Assembly (NCBI GenBank): GCA_005800965.1
Contig: SYEA01000020.1
Location: 1 to 11,314, forward strand
DNA from: Actinomycetota bacterium
GTDB lineage: Bacteria; Actinomycetota; Acidimicrobiia; Acidimicrobiales; Ilumatobacteraceae
Length of the DNA: 11,314 nucleotides
Direction of reading: 5' to 3'
In this document: in pieces, positions 5,424 through 11,314 of the stretch
Position numbering within the stretch: the stretch's first letter is position 1
Layout of the letters: every line of letters begins with the position of its first letter
The notes under the pieces: model-generated
Database searches by the model: none
What the model was told of the DNA's origin: nothing
What the model saw: only the letters and a program-made list of their open reading frames with translations
Translations under genes and position numbers: made by a program

Positions 5424-6878
5424 ATTACTTCTGAAACAGCCGCTGCGGCACCCTCGCTCAAACACGCTTATCGCGTACTCGCCCTCACGTCTATTGCCGT
5501 TTTCCTAGTCTCGCTTGACCTGTCGATTGTCGTCGTTGCCAAGCGCACGATCGACGAAGACCTTGGTGGCGGAAGTCTTCTCACCTGGGTGTTTTCTGCT
5601 TATGCCATCGCCTATGCGGCAGCCTTGCTGACTGCAGGACGCTTTGCGGATGTGTTCGGTCGTAAGCGAAGTTTCATTCGAGGTGTGTTGTGGTTCAGTT
5701 TCGGCTCGCTGCTGTGTGGCTTTGCACCAACTGCATGGTTTTTGATTGCAGCACGAGTGGTACAGGCTTTTGGTGGCGCACAATTGTCACCTGCCTCGCT
5801 AGCACTCGTGCTGCCGGAGTTTCCGGTGGAGAAGCGGACACAAGCCATAGCCATCTGGGGTACCTCTGGCGGGCTGGCGGCAGCACTCGGGCCGTCAATC
5901 GGTGGCGTCTTGGTCGACCTACTCGGCTGGCGCTCATTGTTCTTTGTCAACATTCCATTCACCCTGCTCACCGTGTTGCTCGGTCGAAAGATTTTGCGTG
6001 AATCAAAAGATCCGAACGCCGAACGCAAGGTGGACTATCCGAGTGCAGTACTTGGCTTCTCGGGTGTTGCCTTGATTGTGCTCGGCATCTCACAAAGTGA
6101 GGTTTGGGGCTGGGCCAGTGGCACCACCATCGCCGCACTCATCGCCGGAATCGTGTTGTGCGCAGCATTCGCCCGACGCTGCCACTCTGCGGCCAACCCC
6201 ATTCTCGATCTCTCGCTGTTTCGTCTACGTTTCGTGGTGGCGGCAAACGTCGCGGGTGTTCTTTTCAGCATGGGCTTCATCGGCATGTGGCTGCTCAATA
6301 CGTTTTGGTTGCAAGCGGTATGGGGCTATGGAGTGGCAACGTCTGGCCTTGCCACATTCCCTGGTCCGGCTAGCGCCGCGTTTGTCGCGCCATTTGCCGG
6401 CAAGTATGCCGATCGATTCGGCCACTCGCGGGTGCTCTTCGTTGGGGCATTGCTGCTGGCGGGTGGCACCTTCGGTTTGAACGCAACGATTCCCGACTCA
6501 CCTGCATATCTCACTAACTACTTGCCGTGGATGCTCATCACCGGAGTCGGCGTTGGCCTGAGCATCTCGACACTCTCGAGTTCTGCCACGGCGTTCTTGA
6601 AGCCGACGCAGTTTGCAATGGGCTCGGCACTCAACAACACCTTTCGACAAGTTGGTACGGCACTGGGTGCTGCGCTGTCACTGGCAATCGCAGCCCCGAC
6701 ACTCTCGCGTGTCGAAACTGCCCGAAGCGCGGGTCAATCGGTGCTCGATGTATCAAAAACCGAAATTCATGGTGCGTGGCTGATGAATGCCTTTATTTAT
6801 CTCTCGGCCGGCATCGCAATGCTTGCCATCTTCAAGCGGCCCACCGAATCACAAATGGATGATGCCCGCGGCACTTAA
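5424..6878 (+). CDS. MFS transporter, DHA2 (EmrB/QacA-like) family, probable ATT start
   Basis: This is a predicted proton-coupled drug or metabolite exporter of the 14-helix DHA2 type in the cytoplasmic membrane. With an ATT start it has 484 residues, normal for the family. TM1 (ALTSIAVFLVSLDLSIVVVA) lies at about residues 22-41, motif A GRFADVFGRK at 72-81, motif C-like LGPSIGG near 155-161, WRSLFFVNIPF at about 169-179, and a second motif A-like KYADRFGHS in the C-half. The frame is open from the TAG at 5412-5414 and holds no ATG, GTG or TTG until GTG 5589, which would delete TM1. ATT 5424, 6 nt after a -10-like hexamer, is therefore the best start; loss of an ATG by error or mutation is the alternative. 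The stop interlocks with that of the convergent holin-like gene. Substrate unknown. Confidence 0.88.
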   Translation: MTSETAAAAPSLKHAYRVLALTSIAVFLVSLDLSIVVVAKRTIDEDLGGGSLLTWVFSAYAIAYAAALLTAGRFADVFGRKRSFIRGVLWFSFGSLLCGFAPTAWFLIAARVVQAFGGAQLSPASLALVLPEFPVEKRTQAIAIWGTSGGLAAALGPSIGGVLVDLLGWRSLFFVNIPFTLLTVLLGRKILRESKDPNAERKVDYPSAVLGFSGVALIVLGISQSEVWGWASGTTIAALIAGIVLCAAFARRCHSAANPILDLSLFRLRFVVAANVAGVLFSMGFIGMWLLNTFWLQAVWGYGVATSGLATFPGPASAAFVAPFAGKYADRFGHSRVLFVGALLLAGGTFGLNATIPDSPAYLTNYLPWMLITGVGVGLSISTLSSSATAFLKPTQFAMGSALNNTFRQVGTALGAALSLAIAAPTLSRVETARSAGQSVLDVSKTEIHGAWLMNAFIYLSAGIAMLAIFKRPTESQMDDARGT

Positions 6879-7222
6879 TCGCCCTTGCGACGCGCCCGCC
6901 CGAGCACCGTCGACACCACGCTGATAATCGCACCAGCACCAAATGCTGACCAAAAGCCGCGCACATCAAGGGCACTACTCAGATCACCGACCAACATCAG
7001 CATCCACGCATTCACCACGATGCCGAATAATCCGAGCGTCAAAATCAGTGCCGGAAATGCCACCAGGCGAATGAGGTTTCCGAGCACGGCGTTGGCCAAA
7101 CCGAATAGAGCAGCAACCCAGAGGTGACTCCACAGTCCATCGGCAATCGCGATGCCACCAATCACTAAATCGGCCAACCACACTGCGACGGTGAGAACCG
7201 CCCAGCGAACAATCAGGTTCAC
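6875..7222 (-). CDS. YvlD-like small membrane protein (phage holin family 4-2 / DUF360)
   Basis: This 115-residue protein is nearly all membrane helices (about four). It matches the YvlD/Phage_holin_4_2 family in order and motif: an N-terminal helix (VRWAVLTVAVWLADLVIGG), a LGNLIRLVAFPALILTLGLF segment, FGIVVNAWMLMLV, then VRGFWSAFGAGAIISVVSTV and a basic tail RARRKGD. Despite the family name, these are common chromosomal proteins and are not evidence of a prophage. GTG 7222 was chosen because it overlaps the stop of the upstream Ddn-family gene (GTGA) and gives a normal family length; longer upstream extensions run antisense-like through the reductase gene. Role unknown, possibly envelope-related. 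Confidence 0.83.
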   Translation of the reverse strand: MNLIVRWAVLTVAVWLADLVIGGIAIADGLWSHLWVAALFGLANAVLGNLIRLVAFPALILTLGLFGIVVNAWMLMLVGDLSSALDVRGFWSAFGAGAIISVVSTVLGRARRKGD

Positions 7223-7671
7223 GCTTGGGGCCTCGATGCGACAAACAGTGGAATCCGACGAGATGTCTTTTCTTTGTACTGGGCATACGGCGCAAACACC
7301 GCAACGCTGCGCGCCCACCAGGTGTTGTACTCTTCACCCTCCACCAGCCGCACGTGCACAAGAAATGGCTCGGGGCCGTCTTGCACTGTTACCTCGGTTG
7401 GGTGGGCAACCAAGTTGTGGTACCACGCCGGATGCTTCGGCGCGCCACCATACGACGCCACCAATGCGTACTCACCGTTGCACTCAACGCGCATCAAAGC
7501 AATTTTGCGCACACTCCCCGACGCAACACCCCGCATTGACACGATCACAACAGGAATGCCCGTTTCACGTAGGGTGCCGCCTTCGCGTCCGCCCGTGCGC
7601 TCATATTGTTCGACTTGATCGCGCACCCATTGCATGGTGCTGGGGATGTATTCACCCGCAAGTTGTGTCAT
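7219..7671 (-). CDS. Nitroreductase / deazaflavin (F420)-dependent reductase, Ddn family (DUF385)
   Basis: This 150-residue protein resembles the Ddn branch of F420H2-dependent reductases, split beta-barrel enzymes that reduce quinones or nitro compounds using deazaflavin F420. Supporting segments are GGREGGTLRETGIPVVIVSM (28-47), SVRKIALMRVECNGEYALVA with SYGGAPKHPAWYHNLVAHP (53-91), and a C-terminal YAQYKEKTSRRIPLFV. These follow the family's usual order. ATG 7671 was preferred over a TTG two codons upstream. The gene starts 12 nt after the aldehyde dehydrogenase stop and overlaps the next gene by 4 nt, so it is probably co-transcribed. It implies that the host makes F420. The physiological substrate cannot be read from the sequence. 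Confidence 0.87.
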   Translation of the reverse strand: MTQLAGEYIPSTMQWVRDQVEQYERTGGREGGTLRETGIPVVIVSMRGVASGSVRKIALMRVECNGEYALVASYGGAPKHPAWYHNLVAHPTEVTVQDGPEPFLVHVRLVEGEEYNTWWARSVAVFAPYAQYKEKTSRRIPLFVASRPQA

Positions 7672-7683
7672 GCCCAAAGTCTG

Positions 7684-9219
7684 TCAGGTTTTCGGGTAGC
7701 GCGACCCGTCTGGAAAGTTGCCGTACAACGGGCGGTCTCCGTTAGTTACCGAATCCACCAGTAAGTCACCGCCGACGAATGCACCCTTCCACGAACCACC
7801 ACGCCCGCCAAACACTTCTTCGCGATCACCACGTGAACGTGGTTTGTTGATGCCTACTTTGAACGACTGAATCTCGTCAACAACTCGTTCGGCAAAGTTC
7901 ATGTCATCAGTTGCCACCGAGGCAACGAGTGAGCCATTGGATGCATTCATTGCGCTCAAAAATTCGGCTTCAGTATCGACCACGACAATTGAGTCGATCG
8001 GCCCGAACGGCTCGGCGTGGTGCAGCGACCAAGCCGACGGTGGTTCAAGTACACACGATGGGGCTGCATACGCCGAGGTGTCTTGGCCCTCGATGAAGCG
8101 CCCCTTGCTGAGCGCTGCGTGCAACAGCGGGATGCCACCGGTGGTGATGGCTTCTTCAAACTGAGCAGCCAAGGTCTCGGCTTTGGATCGTTGAATGACT
8201 GGGCCGAAATCCAAGTCGGGCAAGGTATCGGTGTCATTTTCTACCGCGCATGGGTGCCCGAACTTCAGCGACGCCACGACGGGGTAATACATCTCAAGAA
8301 ACTCAGGCAACAGTCGTCGCTGCACCACGTAACGCGGATACGCAGTACAACGTTGTTTGGCGTAGGCAAAACCTTTCTTCAGGTGTCCCGCCAAGTCATT
8401 CCACTGCGAATAGTTCCACACACCCCACGCGTTTAAACCTTCTTGTTCCAACACATGTCGTTTGCGCAAGTCGGCCAAGCGCGTCGCAACTTTGCGACCG
8501 TTCGTGCGACCCCCGACAAATACCAATGCGCCCAATTCTGGGGTACTGATGAGTGCTTCGCTGAGTTCTGCCCCACTACCCGACACCAACGTGGCGGGCA
8601 AACCCGCACGCGCCATCATTGCGTGCGCCAGCGTGAGTGCATGGAAGCCACCTTGAGTTGGGGTCTTTGCCACCACGGCGTTGCCCGCCAACAGCTGCAC
8701 CAATTCGGCATGCACCAACACACTGAGTGGATAGTTCCATGACGCAATGTTGGATACCGGCCCACCGAGTGGAACGCGATCTTTTAGCTGTCGCTCAATT
8801 TGGGTGAGGTACCACTCCACACCATCGAGGCACCGATCAATGTCATCACAGGCGAGCTTCCATGGCTTGCCAATTTCCCACATCAATAGGCCGGCAATCA
8901 CTTCTCGCTGTTCGCGCAGTAGTGCCACTGCCTTGGTCACTCGCCGCATTCGCTCGTCAAGCGGTATCTTTGACCATTCGGCGTTCTGTTTCACCGCCAA
9001 CGCCATCGCCCGATGGGCTTCATCGGAAGAAATAATTGGTGCCCCAATAATTTGCGAACCATCCACTGGCACCACGTGCGGTCGAGTGGTGCCACCACTC
9101 ACCCATTCGCCACCAATCAAGTTGCGCAATGACGAAGTATCAAAAGCCTCTGGTGCCACCGCACGAGCGCGGGCGTGATAATCGACGAATGCGGTTCCTG
9201 GCTTCAGATGCAACGACAT
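7684..9219 (-). CDS. Aldehyde dehydrogenase superfamily protein (divergent)
   Basis: This 511-residue protein belongs to the NAD(P)+-dependent aldehyde dehydrogenase fold and would oxidise an aldehyde to an acid. The catalytic set is visible with near-normal spacing: Asn162 in NIASWNYPL, Lys185 in VVAKTP, Glu258 in LEQEGLNAWG, nucleophile Cys291 in KQRCTAYPR, and the EPFGPI motif in the C-half. Several surrounding motifs are unusual: LEQEG replaces the usual LELGG, FVGGRTNG replaces FTGS-type sequence, and KTPTQ replaces KPSE. A C-terminal stretch RSRGDREEVFGGRGGSWKGA is distinctive. It is therefore an active-looking but divergent member whose substrate I cannot name. ATG 9219 is 9 nt after the SDR gene's stop, and the putative -10 overlaps that stop. 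Confidence 0.9.
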   Translation of the reverse strand: MSLHLKPGTAFVDYHARARAVAPEAFDTSSLRNLIGGEWVSGGTTRPHVVPVDGSQIIGAPIISSDEAHRAMALAVKQNAEWSKIPLDERMRRVTKAVALLREQREVIAGLLMWEIGKPWKLACDDIDRCLDGVEWYLTQIERQLKDRVPLGGPVSNIASWNYPLSVLVHAELVQLLAGNAVVAKTPTQGGFHALTLAHAMMARAGLPATLVSGSGAELSEALISTPELGALVFVGGRTNGRKVATRLADLRKRHVLEQEGLNAWGVWNYSQWNDLAGHLKKGFAYAKQRCTAYPRYVVQRRLLPEFLEMYYPVVASLKFGHPCAVENDTDTLPDLDFGPVIQRSKAETLAAQFEEAITTGGIPLLHAALSKGRFIEGQDTSAYAAPSCVLEPPSAWSLHHAEPFGPIDSIVVVDTEAEFLSAMNASNGSLVASVATDDMNFAERVVDEIQSFKVGINKPRSRGDREEVFGGRGGSWKGAFVGGDLLVDSVTNGDRPLYGNFPDGSRYPKT

Positions 9220-9225
9220 AGTTAC

Positions 9226-9231
9226 ACGCTA
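9226..9231 (-). promoter_or_regulatory. Putative -10 element for the aldehyde dehydrogenase gene (leaderless)
   Basis: Minus-strand TAGCGT lies 6 nt before ATG 9219. Its first three bases are the TAG stop codon of the upstream SDR gene (9229-9231). It may provide an internal promoter within an otherwise operon-like run. Confidence 0.45.
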
Positions 9232-10695
9232 TGACTTTTCGGCCTGCGCGAGAGCATTTCGTAACATCCCCGGGAAAATAATTGCGTGAAACGGGATGAG
9301 CACCCACCAATACAGTCGACCTGCCAGACCACGCGGGCGAAAAATTGCCCGCTGCACGACATGCGTGCCGTCATCTTTGGTGCTTAATCGAAACTCGAGC
9401 CATGCTTGGCCAGGCAGCCGCATTTCGGCACACAACAGCAATGTTTCACCTTCTTTCACATCGGCGATACGCCAAAAATCCAGTGCATCGCCCACCCGCA
9501 ACACATGCTGATCACGTCGGCCAGTACGCATGCCGACGCCACCAAACACCGAGTCGATCCGCCCGCGCAATCGCCACAACCACTCGAAGCCGTACCAGCC
9601 TGTTGAACCGCCCAACGACGACAACACCTTCCATACCTCGGCCTTTGATGCACGCGTCGTTTGCTCACGCTCGTCGACGAACAATGAACCACCCGTCCAC
9701 GCTGGATCGGTGACGGCTACGTCCCATGCTGCCCACGGGCGCGAGGCATCAGTCCAACGAGTAGGCGCATTGGTTCGCTCGATCGCGCGCTTGACTGCTT
9801 CATCAAAACTGAGCAGGCCGCCAGGTGGTGGAGGTAGCGCATGCAGCACCGACTTGGCAGGGTCGACCACCACCTTGTTGATGAGTGAGTCAATCAGCGG
9901 ACGCGCAATCGACGCCGGCACTGGGGTAACGAAACCAACCCACATGCTCGAGACTCGCGGTGAAAGCAACGGCACACGCAGGATGATTCGCCGGCGCAAG
10001 CCCGCAGCCAGCGCGTAGCGCGCCATCATGTTGCGGTAGGTAATGGTTTCATTGCCACCCACGTCGAATACACCCTGCACATCTTGTGGGGCACGTGCTG
10101 CAGCAACCAAGAAGTGCAGAATGTTGACAATCGCAATCGGTTGCGTCGGGTTGTCCACCCACTTGGGGGTCACCATCGCGGGCAAGTGTTCGGTGAGATA
10201 ACGCAGCATCTCGAACGATGCCGAGCCCGACCCGATAATCACCCCAGCCCGCAATTCGATAACTGGCACACCGGTGCCAGCCAACATCTTGCCAACCGAT
10301 CGGCGCGACTCCAGATGCTTGCTCAGGTTTTCGTCGTTGGCGATGCCGCCTAAATACACGATGCGCTTGACACCCATTCGCGACGCTGCCTCGGCAAACG
10401 TGCGAGCCATTGCCGACTCGAGATCGTCGAATTTTGCGCCCGTACTAATGGAGTGCAGCAGGTAAAACGCCACATCTACACCGGCAAGAGCCTTGTCCAA
10501 CGAGGCATCGCTTATTGCGTCACCTTCCACTGCCTCCACCTGACTAATCCATGGCGCATTTGCCACCTTCGCTGCCGAGCGCACGAGCACGCGCACAGCA
10601 AAACCTTCTTCCACCAACAGCGGCGCGAGTCGCCCACCGACATACCCGGTAGCCCCCGTGACCAGCACCCGAGTTGTGGAGTGGGCTGGCGTCAT
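9229..10695 (-). CDS. SDR-family NAD(P)-binding protein fused to DUF2867
   Basis: This 488-residue protein has two parts. The N-terminal half is an atypical (extended, NmrA-like) short-chain dehydrogenase/reductase Rossmann domain with the nucleotide-binding motif GATGYVG (Gly14, Gly17, Gly20), a DVAFYLLHS strand (74-82) and YLGG (114-117). The C-terminal part from about residue 330 to 480 matches DUF2867 in character, with WYGFEWLWRLRGRID, QHVLRVGDALDFWRI, and the ending RPRGLAGRLYWWVLIPFH. This fusion is a known architecture in actinobacteria and others, with no firm reaction. ATG 10695 was chosen because the Rossmann strand begins just after it; the frame stays open upstream to 10905 but only antisense to the Fur-family gene. 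It heads the minus-strand gene run. Confidence 0.9.
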   Translation of the reverse strand: MTPAHSTTRVLVTGATGYVGGRLAPLLVEEGFAVRVLVRSAAKVANAPWISQVEAVEGDAISDASLDKALAGVDVAFYLLHSISTGAKFDDLESAMARTFAEAASRMGVKRIVYLGGIANDENLSKHLESRRSVGKMLAGTGVPVIELRAGVIIGSGSASFEMLRYLTEHLPAMVTPKWVDNPTQPIAIVNILHFLVAAARAPQDVQGVFDVGGNETITYRNMMARYALAAGLRRRIILRVPLLSPRVSSMWVGFVTPVPASIARPLIDSLINKVVVDPAKSVLHALPPPPGGLLSFDEAVKRAIERTNAPTRWTDASRPWAAWDVAVTDPAWTGGSLFVDEREQTTRASKAEVWKVLSSLGGSTGWYGFEWLWRLRGRIDSVFGGVGMRTGRRDQHVLRVGDALDFWRIADVKEGETLLLCAEMRLPGQAWLEFRLSTKDDGTHVVQRAIFRPRGLAGRLYWWVLIPFHAIIFPGMLRNALAQAEKS

Positions 10696-10703
10696 GAGTG
10701 CGA

Positions 10704-10709
10704 ACACTA
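10704..10709 (-). promoter_or_regulatory. Putative -10 element for the SDR-DUF2867 gene
   Basis: Minus-strand TAGTGT lies 8 nt before ATG 10695. It is preceded by the same bases (GTCACC) that precede the -10 of the PNPOx-like gene. No clear -35 is seen. Confidence 0.4.
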
Positions 10710-10740
10710 GGTGACTATGCCCCGTGAGATGCAACCTAAG

Positions 10741-10746
10741 TACGCT
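10741..10746 (+). promoter_or_regulatory. Putative -10 element for the Fur-family gene (leaderless GTG start)
   Basis: TACGCT lies 7 nt before GTG 10754. The same hexamer precedes the DinB-like gene. It favours GTG 10754 over the more upstream GTG 10724, which has no such element at the right distance. Confidence 0.45.
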
Positions 10747-10753
10747 CGTCATC

Positions 10754-11224
10754 GTGGCAAACCGATCTACGAACATCCACGAACAGATAACCGCGCGTTT
10801 GCGTGAGTCTGCACTCGTGTATACGGCAGGCCGACGCCAATTGGTGGAACTCCTACTTAAGCACGGCCGACCCGCCAGCGTGCCCGAATTATTGAAGAAT
10901 CGCACACGTTTGACCCAAAGCTCGACCTATAGAAACTTGGCCGACCTTGAAGCCGTCGGCATCATTCACAAAGTTGCCGGTAGCGACGACCACGCCCGTT
11001 ACGAACTCAACGAAGACCTCATCGGCCACCACCACCATTTGATTTGCGATACGTGCGGATCAATCGACGACTTCGAAGTAAATCTCACTACTGAACGCGA
11101 ACTCGAACGCGTCTTGCAAAGTGCGGCCAAGTCTGCCCGATTCATGGTTACTGGTCACCGGTTGGATGCAATTGGGGTATGTGCCAACTGCCAGAGGAAT
11201 CCGACTGCACGGCCAACGAAGTAA
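10754..11224 (+). CDS. Fur-family metal-responsive transcriptional regulator
   Basis: This 156-residue protein is a cytoplasmic DNA-binding repressor of the Fur/Zur/PerR family. The winged-helix part includes the recognition helix SSTYRNLADLEAVGII (56-71). The dimer/metal part has the His-rich GHHHHLICDTCG (91-102) and two CxxC pairs, Cys98/Cys101 and Cys143/Cys146, which bind the structural zinc in this family. Whether it senses iron, zinc or peroxide cannot be decided here. The start was set at GTG 10754, giving a normal N-terminus just after a -10-like hexamer; GTG 10724 in the same frame would add ten residues. It is divergent from the SDR gene and 2 nt upstream of the HAD gene. The hmu operon is a plausible target family, but its promoter is outside the window. 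Confidence 0.9.
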   Translation: MANRSTNIHEQITARLRESALVYTAGRRQLVELLLKHGRPASVPELLKNRTRLTQSSTYRNLADLEAVGIIHKVAGSDDHARYELNEDLIGHHHHLICDTCGSIDDFEVNLTTERELERVLQSAAKSARFMVTGHRLDAIGVCANCQRNPTARPTK

Positions 11225-11226
11225 TT

Positions 11227-11314
11227 ATGCAACTTGCGGATACTCGCCTACTGAGTTTTGATTGCTACGGCACACTCATCGATTGGGAGCTCGGCATCAC
11301 CGAAACTGTGAGTG
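11227..11314 (+). CDS. HAD-superfamily hydrolase, haloacid dehalogenase type II-like (3' end cut by window)
   Basis: Only the first 29 codons are present. They contain LLSFDCYGTLIDWE, the HAD motif I, with nucleophile Asp12 and Tyr at +2 instead of the Asp of phosphatases. The FDxYGTLxDW form is typical of the L-2-haloacid dehalogenase (type II) branch. The ATG lies 2 nt after the Fur-family stop, so the genes are probably co-transcribed and translationally coupled. The substrate cannot be judged from this fragment. Confidence 0.8.
   Translation, partial: MQLADTRLLSFDCYGTLIDWELGITETVS

Noticed and set aside
5589..5591. GTG 5589 as the start of the MFS gene
   Set aside because: It would remove TM1, although clear DHA2 N-terminal sequence is encoded upstream in the same frame.
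6875..7222. Holin-like gene as evidence of a prophage
   Set aside because: The YvlD/holin-4-2 family is widespread on chromosomes, and no other phage gene is present.
7152..7745. Open frame of 197 codons on the plus strand
   Set aside because: It runs antisense to the Ddn-family and holin-like genes, has low-complexity Arg/Thr/His-rich composition and resembles no family.
10724..10753. Upstream GTG start for the Fur-family gene
   Set aside because: It would add ten residues without family character and has no -10-like element at the right distance. GTG 10754 has one 7 nt upstream. It remains possible.
10696..10905. N-terminal extension of the SDR-DUF2867 gene
   Set aside because: The frame stays open but runs antisense to the start of the Fur-family gene and looks non-coding. 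The Rossmann fold starts right after ATG 10695.
1..11314. CRISPR arrays, insertion sequences, tRNA or rRNA genes, long repeats
   Set aside because: None could be recognised by reading. The only repeats noticed are short promoter-scale matches.

Overview
The window is a compact, moderately GC-rich chromosomal stretch with almost no intergenic space. It most likely comes from an actinobacterium, perhaps Acidimicrobiia-like. The pointers are a Ddn-type F420-dependent reductase, an SDR fused to DUF2867, a hemin ABC transporter of the hmuTUV type, and start codons with no visible Shine-Dalgarno but an upstream TAnnnT hexamer. The lineage is inferred from gene content; no rRNA or other taxonomic marker is present.

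Layout. 1-2490 (+): the 3' part of hmuT, then hmuU and hmuV, joined by ATGA overlaps, forming a hemin importer (binding protein, permease, ATPase). 2517-3083 (+): a DinB-like four-helix protein. 3127-4356 (-): a large predicted beta-propeller protein of unknown function. 4406-4774 (+): a small lipoprotein cytochrome c, divergent from the propeller gene. 4776-5387 (-): a PNPOx-like flavin-binding protein, convergent with the cytochrome. 5424-6878 (+): a DHA2-type MFS transporter, divergent from the PNPOx gene and apparently starting at ATT. 6875-10695 (-), in transcription order: SDR-DUF2867, a divergent aldehyde dehydrogenase, a Ddn-family deazaflavin reductase and a YvlD/holin-4-like membrane protein, tightly packed. 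10754-11224 (+): a Fur-family metalloregulator, followed after 2 nt by the first 29 codons of an HAD-family (haloacid dehalogenase type II-like) gene cut by the window end.

Most genes look like ordinary housekeeping or accessory metabolism. Hemin import and a Fur-type regulator suggest metal handling, but they lie 8 kb apart and nothing in the window proves a link. I found no CRISPR array, insertion sequence, tRNA, rRNA or phage module, and no convincing new multi-gene system. The observations most worth a second look are: (i) HmuV lacks the Walker A lysine (Gln instead) and has LSVGE in place of LSGGE; (ii) the MFS gene has no ATG, GTG or TTG start but has an ATT exactly 6 nt after a -10-like hexamer; (iii) eight transcription-unit starts carry TAnnnT 6-9 nt upstream of the start codon, pointing to widespread leaderless mRNAs.
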